64,000 bases of DNA, taken from the NCBI RefSeq assembly GCF_004344915.1, contig NZ_SKFG01000006.1:168806-232805 (forward strand), given 5' to 3'. The translations under genes and the position numbers were made by a program. How positions within the stretch are numbered: the stretch's first letter is position 1; the number at the start of each line of letters is the position of its first letter. Under the pieces are notes generated by a model. It worked only from the letters and a program-made list of their open reading frames with translations. It was not told where the DNA came from and made no database searches. The DNA is from Paenibacillus albiflavus. Lineage in GTDB: Bacteria; Bacillota; Bacilli; Paenibacillales; NBRC-103111. Below are positions 45,691 through 52,751 of the stretch, piece by piece.

Positions 45691-45790
45691 GGAGTGTAAC
45701 GCAACCGTCCTTAAAGACGGTGAGACCGTTTCTTCTTGTTGGCCTTCAACTGGCACGCAAATTGCTTTTTTTGTCCACCCTAAATAGTTT

Positions 45791-45976
45791 GCCTGCATTT
45801 CGTACAGGCAAATTTGCTTTTTAACGTGTAATATTTATTTTGCCTGTATTTTGTACATCCAAAAGTGGCTAGCCCCCTCAAAATGGCTTATTGAGCTAAT
45901 TTTGAATGTACATTTTGCAGGCAAAGGCGAAATTTATTAATAAAATTGCTTTTTGACTGTATATTTTACATTCAAA
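45791..45976. repeat. Cluster of four palindromic repeat units
   Basis: This 424-bp gap between vanS and vanY carries four versions of a unit close to CTGTATTTTGTACATTCA: 45791-45809 (itself palindromic, GCCTG...CAGGC), 45842-45864, 45900-45922 (inverted) and 45955-45976. Units two and three form an imperfect hairpin with 23-bp arms and a 35-bp loop. The same unit recurs at 62533-62603. No ORF is visible here. Confidence 0.7.
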
Positions 45977-46014
45977 CTCACAAATCAACGATGAAATCTA
46001 TGTTATAGAGCGAT

Positions 46015-46044
46015 TTGCGAAATTTAAGGAAAAGTTTAAATAAT
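46015..46044 (+). promoter_or_regulatory. Putative vanY promoter
   Basis: TTGCGA (46015-46020) and AATAAT (46039-46044) are separated by 18 bp, about 70 bp before the vanY start codon. I could not find a convincing VanR binding repeat next to it. Confidence 0.4.
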
Positions 46045-46114
46045 GCTTACTACTTTATTAAAACATTTGCTCTAATCTTTATCGTAAAGAAAGTGATAAG
46101 GAGAGTTCAATTGT

Positions 46115-47020
46115 ATGAAAAAGTGGGGCATTATTTTTATATTGGCGCTGGGCGTAGCAATTGCGATTGCGAATAAGATCCCTCTGATCCATCAAGATAT
46201 AGACGCACCGGAAGAATCGTATGATTCACAAATTTCTCAAGTGGCAGCCGTACCGACGGCTCGGCCAGAGACGATGTCTAATATGCAGCAGAAAAAAATT
46301 ACACCAGATCAAGTGTATCAAGGGAATCTACTATTAGTGAATGCGGAGTATTCACTTCAAGAAAATGCAGAACAACAGGATATTGTTCAGCTTTCGATGC
46401 ATCCCGATTTAGTAGAAGGCTATGCTTTATTTGATAGAACGATTCGAATATCCAAGAATGTAGCTTATCAATTGAACAAGATGATCACTGCCGCTAGTGA
46501 AGATGGCGTAAATCACTTCTTGCTTAGCAGTGGTTACCGAGATTTAGATGAGCAGAAGAAGCTCTATAAGGATATGGGTGCCAGCTATGCACTTCCTGCT
46601 GGGTCAAGTGAACATAATTTAGGCTTGTCCGTCGATATGGGGTCCACGCAGAAGAAGATGGAGGATGCTCCTGAAGGTAAATGGCTTGCCAAGCATTCTG
46701 CTGAGTATGGTTTCATCCTACGCTATCCCAAAAACAAAGTGGATGTGACGGGGATTGAGTTTGAACCGTGGCATTTTCGCTATGTAGGGCTGCCTCATAG
46801 CCTGATCATGCAGAAGAATGAATGGGTACTTGAAGAGTATCTGGATGAGTTGCAAGCAAAGAAACAGATAACGTTTGAATTAAAGGGTAAGAAGTATCAG
46901 ATCAACTATTACCCTTACTCACGTAATTTAACTGTTCCTGTACCAAAGGATCGCGAATATGAAGTATCAGGCGATAATCGTGGTGGTGTTATTGTGACGA
47001 TTGGGCAGTCCAATTCCTGA
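46115..47020 (+). CDS. vanY: VanY-type D,D-carboxypeptidase
   Basis: A 301-residue membrane-anchored zinc peptidase that trims the terminal D-Ala from cell-wall pentapeptides. An N-terminal TM anchor (about 4-20) is followed by the LAS/VanY domain: TPDQVYQGNLLLVN, SSGYRDLDEQ, SSEHNLGLSVD (zinc His and Asp) and EPWHFRYVG (catalytic Glu, zinc His). Length and order match Tn1546 VanY (303), including the C-terminal YYPYSRN...VIVTIG tail. AAGGAGAG precedes the ATG. It sits with VanR/VanS-like genes, but no vanH, ligase or vanX is present. Confidence 0.9.
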   Translation: MKKWGIIFILALGVAIAIANKIPLIHQDIDAPEESYDSQISQVAAVPTARPETMSNMQQKKITPDQVYQGNLLLVNAEYSLQENAEQQDIVQLSMHPDLVEGYALFDRTIRISKNVAYQLNKMITAASEDGVNHFLLSSGYRDLDEQKKLYKDMGASYALPAGSSEHNLGLSVDMGSTQKKMEDAPEGKWLAKHSAEYGFILRYPKNKVDVTGIEFEPWHFRYVGLPHSLIMQKNEWVLEEYLDELQAKKQITFELKGKKYQINYYPYSRNLTVPVPKDREYEVSGDNRGGVIVTIGQSNS

Positions 47021-47087
47021 CAGGTCTTAAATTTCTTTCTGATTTATAATATAGTGGTTATATCAAACAACCAGAAGGATGAAGACA

Positions 47088-47909
47088 ATGAACTATAAAA
47101 TGATCGTGCTAGATTTGGATGATACGCTATTACAAGATGATCATACGATCTCTCCGAGAACGAAGCAGGCGCTAATGAAGGCGCAGGAGGCAGGCGTTAA
47201 GGTTGTGCTTGCATCAGGCCGACCAACATTCGGAATGGTAGAAGTGGCACAGGAGTTAGAACTAGAGAAGTACGGTAGTTTCATTTTATCTTATAACGGT
47301 GCGAAGATAACGAATTGCAAAACGGGTGAGGAGCTATTCAGCAGCACTTTGTCTGTTGAAACGGTACACGAGTTATATGAAATCAGTCAGCAAGAGGGAA
47401 TTTTGATTCAAACGTATGTTGGCGATGATATTGTGACGGAAACGGATAATGAATTTACAGATATTGAAGGCGTCATAACTGGTATGCGAATTGTGATAGT
47501 CGATAGCTTTGTTCAGGCTGTACAAGAGCCCGTGGTCAAATGCTTGATGCTTGCAAACCCTGAGCAGCTTGTCGTCATAGAGAAGAAGCTGCAGCAACAG
47601 CTAGCTGGCCGAATGAGTGTTATGCGTTCCAAGCCATTCTTCCTTGAGTTTACTGAAGCTGGTGTAGATAAAGGAACAAGCTTGCATCAACTAGCCCTGA
47701 AGCTTGGAATCAAGCAGGAAGAAGTGATCGCGATGGGCGACAGCTATAATGATCTTGCTATGATCCAGTATGCGGGACTCGGGGTTGCAATGGGTAACGC
47801 ACCCGATGATATTAAGCAAATCGCTAATTATGTAACGGATACGAATAAGAATGATGGCGTTGCAAAGGTAGTTGAACAATTCGTGCTTGGCGAGCCTGTG
47901 CTTGCCTAA
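47088..47909 (+). CDS. Cof-type HAD phosphatase
   Basis: A 273-residue sugar-phosphate/nucleotide phosphatase of the Cof/YidA group. Motif I is DLDDTLLQDD (nucleophile Asp near residue 9), motif II LASGRP, motif III Lys in VDKGTSL, motif IV MGDSYNDLAM, with the C2B cap domain between. AAGGATG lies 6 nt before the ATG at 47088; the ATG three codons earlier abuts this site. Confidence 0.9.
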   Translation: MNYKMIVLDLDDTLLQDDHTISPRTKQALMKAQEAGVKVVLASGRPTFGMVEVAQELELEKYGSFILSYNGAKITNCKTGEELFSSTLSVETVHELYEISQQEGILIQTYVGDDIVTETDNEFTDIEGVITGMRIVIVDSFVQAVQEPVVKCLMLANPEQLVVIEKKLQQQLAGRMSVMRSKPFFLEFTEAGVDKGTSLHQLALKLGIKQEEVIAMGDSYNDLAMIQYAGLGVAMGNAPDDIKQIANYVTDTNKNDGVAKVVEQFVLGEPVLA

Positions 47910-47920
47910 TAAGAATAGTA

Positions 47921-47958
47921 AGCAATGACTAAGGAAGTTAGCTTCTCTAGTCATTGCT
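47921..47958 (+). terminator. Rho-independent terminator
   Basis: AGCAATGACTA and TAGTCATTGCT form a perfect 11-bp stem followed by TTTTTTGCGG. Confidence 0.88.
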
Positions 47959-48036
47959 TTTTTTGCGGTAGAGGAGAATAACCGATATTGTGGAATATTA
48001 TAGGGGATATCGATAGATTTATATAGGAGATCGCAT

Positions 48037-48651
48037 ATGGCTGCATTTATGACAGGTATTTTGCTCGCTTTAAGTCTTATTCTCCCGCTAGGGGTACAGA
48101 ATGTGTTTATTTTCAATCAGGGTGCTGCGTCGCCACGATTCGCAAAGGCTCTGCCAGCCGTTGTCATGGCAGCAATATGTGATACGTTATTAATCCTGCT
48201 TGCCGTGCTTGGATTATCAGTTGCGGTATTTGCTGTGACTTGGATCAAGACGGTCGTACTTGGCGTTGGAGTCGTTTTCCTCTTATATATGGGCTATATA
48301 ACATGGAGGTCAGCAAGCTCACAGCGTGAAGCGGGACAGGAGCCAGTCATGCTGTCTGCACGCAAGCAGATCGCATTCGCAGCGTCCGTTTCTCTGTTAA
48401 ATCCACATGCGATTCTAGATACGGTCGGTGTTATCGGGACAAGTTCATTGCATTATACAGGTCTGGATAAGATCCTATTTACCGTATCGACGATTGGTGT
48501 GTCATGGGTGTGGTTTTTTGGGCTTGCAGCTGCAGGACATTATCTAGGCAAATTAGATACAACGGGGCGATGGATTAGCTGGATTAATCGTGTATCTGCC
48601 ATCATCATATGGGGAATTGCGATTTATTTACTTTCTTTACTAATCTGGTAA
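48037..48651 (+). CDS. LysE/ArgO-family amino acid exporter
   Basis: A 204-residue membrane protein with six predicted TM helices. The N-terminal signature PLGVQNVFIFNQG and central VSLLNPHAILDTVGVIG match the LysE/ArgO family of basic amino acid exporters. TAGGAGATC precedes the ATG. Its last 28 bp overlap the convergent GyrI-like gene, with no terminator between them. Confidence 0.9.
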   Translation: MAAFMTGILLALSLILPLGVQNVFIFNQGAASPRFAKALPAVVMAAICDTLLILLAVLGLSVAVFAVTWIKTVVLGVGVVFLLYMGYITWRSASSQREAGQEPVMLSARKQIAFAASVSLLNPHAILDTVGVIGTSSLHYTGLDKILFTVSTIGVSWVWFFGLAAAGHYLGKLDTTGRWISWINRVSAIIIWGIAIYLLSLLIW

Positions 48652-49253
48652 CGCAACACCGTTTTGAGCTTCTCGGGAGCAACCTTGCGAGCATCGGATA
48701 AATAAATTTCACGATGGGTATATGTCTTTTTCTTTAGGCTATTCTCGTTACAGAATTCATTCATTAATTTGAAGCTCTCAGGTTCGTTGTCATAGGAGCC
48801 AAGGTGGAGCATTTGCACACATAAGCCATCTTCCACATAACTGAATTCGATTTGGTTAAGCAGTGGGTTTGGCGACTTGTTACTAACCATTTGGAGAACT
48901 TCATCGGCTAAAGCCTGGTTCAGGTAATCAGGCTGCCTGATCATTATCGTGTATACAAGCTGGCTCTTGTCCCACTGCTTGGCTTGTCTTCCTTCCTCAG
49001 ATAGATCCCAAATTCCCTCAAGCGGAAATACGGTGTAATCATAGTAGCCAGCAGGAGTAATGCCTTTCTTTGGCAGCATTTTGACTGCGTAGGCTAACGA
49101 ATAGAGGACACCAACTTTCTCCAAGAAAGCATCCTTATTCGGATCCCCTTCACCCTTGATCATGAAAAAAGGCAACTTAGGCACATTCACAAGCTGCGGT
49201 GTTCTTGCAGGCAGGTACAAATCCTTGGCGTGTTTCTTCCATTCATATTTCAT
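48624..49253 (-). CDS. GyrI-like small-molecule-binding protein
   Basis: A 209-residue protein of the GyrI-like (SOUL/GyrI) fold group that lacks a DNA-binding domain. The block KLPFFMIKGEGDPN and the later HLGSYDNEPESFKLMNEFC are typical, with a Tyr/Trp-rich predicted pocket. Such proteins hydrolyse or sequester drugs, or bind them as sensors. AAGGAGGG precedes the ATG. It is divergent from the leader/MFS unit, and a 16-bp dyad lies 43 bp upstream of it. Confidence 0.82.
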   Translation of the reverse strand: MKYEWKKHAKDLYLPARTPQLVNVPKLPFFMIKGEGDPNKDAFLEKVGVLYSLAYAVKMLPKKGITPAGYYDYTVFPLEGIWDLSEEGRQAKQWDKSQLVYTIMIRQPDYLNQALADEVLQMVSNKSPNPLLNQIEFSYVEDGLCVQMLHLGSYDNEPESFKLMNEFCNENSLKKKTYTHREIYLSDARKVAPEKLKTVLRYQISKESK

Positions 49254-49295
49254 ATGTGATCCCTCCTTAATAAGAATAAATTACGATAGTTAACT

Positions 49296-49311
49296 TGACA
49301 GGTGTCTGTCA
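49296..49311. promoter_or_regulatory. 16-bp operator-like dyad between GyrI-like and MFS genes
   Basis: TGACAGGTGTCTGTCA is a perfect inverted repeat (TGACAG-GTGT-CTGTCA). It lies in a divergent promoter region, and its size suits a TetR-type repressor. No TetR gene is in the window. Confidence 0.6.
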
Positions 49312-49352
49312 TATTTAACTTGGTTACGAAAATTATGTATAACAAATATAAC

Positions 49353-49381
49353 TTCCCTAAAGAACTTATCTTCTATATAAT
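49353..49381 (+). promoter_or_regulatory. Promoter of the leader-MFS transcript
   Basis: A perfect -10 box TATAAT lies at 49376-49381 with a weak -35 (TTCCCT, 49353-49358) at 17-bp spacing. Start near 49388 would leave about 20 nt before the leader ATG. A perfect 8-bp inverted pair TTGGTTAC (49320-49327) and GTAACCAA (49383-49390) brackets it. Confidence 0.55.
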
Positions 49382-49409
49382 GGTAACCAAATATCAGGAG
49401 GTGTTCGCA

Positions 49410-49481
49410 ATGTCAGTTATCTACCAATGTAACTTAAATGCAAAGAACAATAAAAGAGATGGTAGAGCGATACGCGCTTAA
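49410..49481 (+). CDS. Leader peptide (23 codons) of the MFS exporter
   Basis: ATG with a near-perfect ribosome binding site (AGGAGGTG, 6 nt spacing) opens a 23-codon frame beginning MSVIYQCNLN and ending in a basic tail with AIRA. It lies 78 bp before the exporter start. The RNA around it can form alternative hairpins that bury or free the exporter ribosome binding site. I do not recognise the peptide as a known resistance leader. It is likely read for its regulatory effect, not its product. Confidence 0.72.
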   Translation: MSVIYQCNLNAKNNKRDGRAIRA

Positions 49482-49553
49482 TGCGCTAGTAGGTAAATGA
49501 AAGCAACTGCTTAGCTAGAAGTGATGAATCGTCGTCTACCATGAAGGGTGGAC
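49420..49553 (+). promoter_or_regulatory. Four-segment translational attenuator
   Basis: Segment 1 TCTACCA (49420-49426, leader codons 4-6) and segment 3 TCTACCA (49535-49541) are identical, and both are complementary to segment 2 TGGTAGA (49460-49466). Segment 3 with GTC before it (GTCTACC, 49534-49540) can instead pair with segment 4 GGTGGAC (49547-49553), which contains the exporter ribosome binding site, around the loop ATGAAG. Pairing 1:2 plus 3:4 hides the site; a ribosome stalled on segment 1 would favour 2:3 and free it, as in ermC. Confidence 0.68.
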
Positions 49554-49559
49554 ATAGTT

Positions 49560-50810
49560 TTGAAGAAAAATATAAGTGCGTCGCAAATTTACATCATCAT
49601 GATGTTTGTACTTTCCCTTGCGAATAGCACGATGTTTACGACGTATGCGATTTATTATGTGACAAAGCTCGGGCTAAACCCGCTTGAGCTCGTACTTGTT
49701 GGCACGGTTCTCGAATTAACGGTATTGATTTTTGAAGGGATAACAGGGGTCGTTGCAGATACGTATAGCAGACGACTGTCGGTTATTATTGGGATGTTTA
49801 TCCTTGGCGTCGCCTTTACTTTAGAAGGAAGTATTCTGTGGATTACGGAATGGAGTACATTAATCCCTGCGTTCATCTGGCTGCTTATTTCACAAGTAAT
49901 GTTCGGGATCGGCTGGACGTTTGTCAGTGGTTCCGATTCGGCATGGATGGTAGATGAGGTTGGCGAAGATCAAGCGGGTCCTATTTTTATGCGTACAAAG
50001 CAAATAGCACTCATCGGTACTCTCCTTGGGATCGGAATTAGTGTGGGATTATCGATTGTTGCACCTAATTTACCTTATATTATGGGTGGATTCATGCATC
50101 TTGCACTGGGTGTCTTCTTAATTCTATTTATGAAAGAGACGAAGTTCGTTAAGCAGGAACATGAAGCTAATACCTCACCACTTAAAGCAATGGGAAAGAC
50201 ATGGCTAATGGGGGCCAAAGTCGTTCAAAGCAATCCATTATTGCTCATTTTAATCGTTGTTACCTTGTTCAGTGGTGCTGCCTCAGAAGGGTTTGACCGC
50301 CTTAAGGAGACCTTTCTCATTAATGAAATCGGTTTTCCTCAGGGGATTGCATTCTCAATGGCAGTATGGTTCGGGATCATTGCAGCGGTATCCACAATTA
50401 TAGGGATTTTCGCAGTTGGTTGGACCGAGAAAAGAATAGACATGAGCAGCAAACGAATGATCTCAAGAGCGATGTTTTTTCTAACGGGTGCTCGTATTGC
50501 AGCAATTGTTACACTGGCTCTATCGCCTAACTTTACATGGGCAATCATTGCGGTTCTAGCTATTAAAGTGATAGGAATAATTCAATCCCCGATCTACAAC
50601 ACGTGGTTAAACATGAATGTCGAAAGTAAGACACGTGCTACCGTTCTGTCGATGGTCAGTCAATCGGATGCCCTCGGTCAGACAGCGGGGGGGCCATTAG
50701 TAGGGTGGCTAGGCAATCGAGTATCGATTCGAGCCTCGCTGCTGGCTGCTGCTGCATTATTGTCACCTATTCTGGTCGTGTTCGGTAACATATGGAGAAA
50801 GCGTTCATGA
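49560..50810 (+). CDS. MFS exporter under leader-peptide control
   Basis: A 416-residue major facilitator protein with about 12 TM helices. The loop 2-3 motif reads GVVADTYSRR, as in drug-proton antiporters, and VFGIGWTFVSGSDSAWMVDE lies in the first half (positions about 106-125). Start: the TTG at 49560, 8 nt after AAGGGTGG, fits better than the GTG at 49548, which lies inside the ribosome binding site. The inducible leader suggests that the substrate is a ribosome-targeting antibiotic such as a macrolide, tetracycline or phenicol; this is inference. A terminator follows. Confidence 0.85.
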   Translation: MKKNISASQIYIIMMFVLSLANSTMFTTYAIYYVTKLGLNPLELVLVGTVLELTVLIFEGITGVVADTYSRRLSVIIGMFILGVAFTLEGSILWITEWSTLIPAFIWLLISQVMFGIGWTFVSGSDSAWMVDEVGEDQAGPIFMRTKQIALIGTLLGIGISVGLSIVAPNLPYIMGGFMHLALGVFLILFMKETKFVKQEHEANTSPLKAMGKTWLMGAKVVQSNPLLLILIVVTLFSGAASEGFDRLKETFLINEIGFPQGIAFSMAVWFGIIAAVSTIIGIFAVGWTEKRIDMSSKRMISRAMFFLTGARIAAIVTLALSPNFTWAIIAVLAIKVIGIIQSPIYNTWLNMNVESKTRATVLSMVSQSDALGQTAGGPLVGWLGNRVSIRASLLAAAALLSPILVVFGNIWRKRS

Positions 50811-50833
50811 AATAATTCTATTTAAAAATAATT

Positions 50834-50859
50834 AGAAGGTAGCCTCTTGGCTACTTTCT
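50834..50859 (+). terminator. Rho-independent terminator after the MFS gene
   Basis: AGAAGGTAGCC and GGCTACTTTCT pair around TCTT with one G-U pair, followed by TTGTTTATT. Confidence 0.8.
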
Positions 50860-50935
50860 TTGTTTATTAGATATGACATACCGCATTTCTGGTCCGTGTA
50901 TAATAAGGATAAGTAGACGAAATGGAGAAATAATC

Positions 50936-51757
50936 ATGACTTTAGATGGGTTAAATATGCAAAACCCGATCCTTCTCGCTCTTATAGCTACGTTAGGGAC
51001 ATGGGGATTAACAGCACTAGGAGCCGCACTCGTATTCTTTTTTAAAGAAATAAATCAAAGGGTATTAAATACGATGTTGGGGTTTGCTGCCGGGGTCATG
51101 ATTGCAGCGAGCTTCTGGTCCTTACTTGCCCCAGCAATTGAAATGGCGGAAGGAAGAACATTGCCTGCATGGCTAATTGCTGCAATCGGCTTTGTCGCTG
51201 GTGCGGGCTTCTTATGGAGTGCGGACAAAATCATTCCGCATATGCATTTGAACGCTACGAGAGGACAAGCAGAAGGAGTGCCTACCAGATGGAGACGAAG
51301 TATACTACTGGTGTTATCCATTACGCTGCATAACATTCCAGAGGGTTTGGCAGTTGGCGTTGCTTTTGGTGCTGCAGCCAGCTCAGGAGACACAGCGACT
51401 TTGGCATCAGCTATCGTTGTGGCAGTTGGAATTGGCATACAGAACTTTCCAGAGGGAGCTGCTGTATCAATTCCACTTAGACGAGAAGGTTTATCTCGAA
51501 CGAAGAGTTTTATGTACGGACAGGCATCTGGCATTGTGGAGCCGATTGCAGGTGTTATAGGCGCTGCGCTCGTCGTTTCAATGCAATCCATACTACCGTA
51601 TGCACTTGCCTTTGCCGCTGGAGCGATGATATTCGTTGTCGTTGAAGAGCTAATACCAGAAGCGCAGTCCGGTGATAAAGGGAGCGCAGATCTGGCAACT
51701 GTCGGCTGCATCATTGGATTTACCGTTATGATGGTACTCGATGTTGCGCTAGGATAG
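50936..51757 (+). CDS. ZIP-family divalent metal transporter
   Basis: A 273-residue membrane protein with eight predicted TM helices and a short His-containing loop (PHMHLN). TM4 has HNIPEGLAVG and TM5 NFPEGAAVS, the metal-binding sites of ZupT/ZIP transporters, which bring zinc, iron or manganese into the cytoplasm. GGAGAAATAATC supports the ATG at 50936. TATAAT at 50899-50904 is a likely -10 box. A long antisense frame over it is a shadow. Confidence 0.92.
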   Translation: MTLDGLNMQNPILLALIATLGTWGLTALGAALVFFFKEINQRVLNTMLGFAAGVMIAASFWSLLAPAIEMAEGRTLPAWLIAAIGFVAGAGFLWSADKIIPHMHLNATRGQAEGVPTRWRRSILLVLSITLHNIPEGLAVGVAFGAAASSGDTATLASAIVVAVGIGIQNFPEGAAVSIPLRREGLSRTKSFMYGQASGIVEPIAGVIGAALVVSMQSILPYALAFAAGAMIFVVVEELIPEAQSGDKGSADLATVGCIIGFTVMMVLDVALG

Positions 51758-51776
51758 CAGCAAGTAGAATAGCAAG

Positions 51777-51810
51777 TAAACCCCTTACTTCTTGTGAAGT
51801 AGGGGGTTTA
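51777..51810 (+). terminator. Rho-independent terminator after the ZIP gene
   Basis: TAAACCCCTTACTTC and GAAGTAGGGGGTTTA pair with one G-U, followed by TTACTATAA. Confidence 0.82.
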
Positions 51811-51864
51811 TTACTATAAAAACATCCATTTTCATGAAAATATTAAAAAAATTTCATTTAGTAC

Positions 51865-51895
51865 TTGAACCTTCCGTAACGTAATGTTTTATGAT
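51865..51895 (+). promoter_or_regulatory. MerR-type promoter with 19-bp spacer
   Basis: TTGAAC (-35, 51865-51870) and TATGAT (-10, 51890-51895) are separated by exactly 19 bp. Within the spacer region AACCTTCCG and CGTAATGTT form an imperfect dyad (7 of 9). This is the classic layout of promoters activated by MerR-family proteins. The hydrolase start codon follows 40 bp on. No merR gene is in the window. Confidence 0.72.
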
Positions 51896-51935
51896 ATGGA
51901 CACCGGTAATTTCCAAATCATAGGAGGTAAGTACA

Positions 51936-52736
51936 ATGAACAAAGTAATTTCGAAAGACGGAACCGCCATTGCTTTTGATAAATCCGGGAATGGACCGGC
52001 GGTCATTCTGGTATGCGCTGCATTTCAAACTCGTTCGGATCCAATGATGTCGCAACTTGCTTCGCTTCTGTCACCCCACTTTACCATGTTCAACTACGAT
52101 CGTCGGGGTCGAGGGGATAGCGGCGACACTTCGCCGTACGCGGTTGAGCGCGAAGTCGAAGATATCGAAGCTCTCATCAACGAGGCGGGTGGATCGGCAT
52201 TCGTATTCGGCATGTCTTCCGGTGGAGTCCTTGCCCTCGAAGCGGCTCGCAAGCTTGCTATCGCGAAGCTGGCATTGTACGAGCCACCGTTCGTCGTTGA
52301 CAATACGCGTCCTCCGCTGCCGAAGGGTTACTTACAGCAGCTTGAAGAGCTGACAACGTCGGGCCGCAGAGGCGACGCAGTCGAATATTTCTTGACAAAG
52401 GCAGCAGGCGTTCCTGCCGATTTCGTTGCTCCGATGCAAAGCGCGCCATTCTGGCAGGCGATGGAAAATGTAGCGCACACATTGGTCTATGATGGCACCA
52501 TCATGGGTGACACCATGTCGGGCAACCCATTGCCAGCCGGGCGGTGGTCTTCCGTCTCGATTCCTACGCTCGTGGTGGGTGGAGGGACAAGTCCTGAGTA
52601 CCAGCAAAATGCGGTGAAAGCGCTCGTGGACAGACTCCCCAATGCAAAGTGCCACATCCTGGAAGGTCAGGATCATAGCGTGGCTCCGGATTTCCTTGCT
52701 CCCGTTTTGACTGATTTTTTTCTCTCTACGAAGTGA
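51936..52736 (+). CDS. Alpha/beta hydrolase in a GC-richer island
   Basis: A 266-residue α/β-hydrolase: nucleophile elbow GMSSGG (Ser near residue 94), Asp strand TLVVGGG, and catalytic His in EGQDHSV. AGGAGG precedes the ATG. Its codon use is clearly GC-richer (many third-position G/C) than the genes around it. It is followed after 15 bp by an MFS exporter with the same composition, so the pair was probably acquired together. Confidence 0.87.
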   Translation: MNKVISKDGTAIAFDKSGNGPAVILVCAAFQTRSDPMMSQLASLLSPHFTMFNYDRRGRGDSGDTSPYAVEREVEDIEALINEAGGSAFVFGMSSGGVLALEAARKLAIAKLALYEPPFVVDNTRPPLPKGYLQQLEELTTSGRRGDAVEYFLTKAAGVPADFVAPMQSAPFWQAMENVAHTLVYDGTIMGDTMSGNPLPAGRWSSVSIPTLVVGGGTSPEYQQNAVKALVDRLPNAKCHILEGQDHSVAPDFLAPVLTDFFLSTK

Positions 52737-52751
52737 GAAGGGGTGAGGGCT

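Noticed and set aside
45791..45976. Repeat cluster considered as a CRISPR array
   Set aside because: Units vary in sequence and orientation, spacing is irregular, and there are no cas genes; it is a palindromic intergenic repeat.
46083..46101. TCGTAAAGAAAGT upstream of vanY as a VanR binding site
   Set aside because: It fits the half-site I remember only with an inserted base and is not repeated, so I do not claim it.
51055..51714. A 219-codon open frame antisense to the ZIP transporter
   Set aside because: It has no ribosome binding site and its Ala/Pro/Ser-rich product is the reverse-strand shadow of a hydrophobic membrane protein with clear family motifs.
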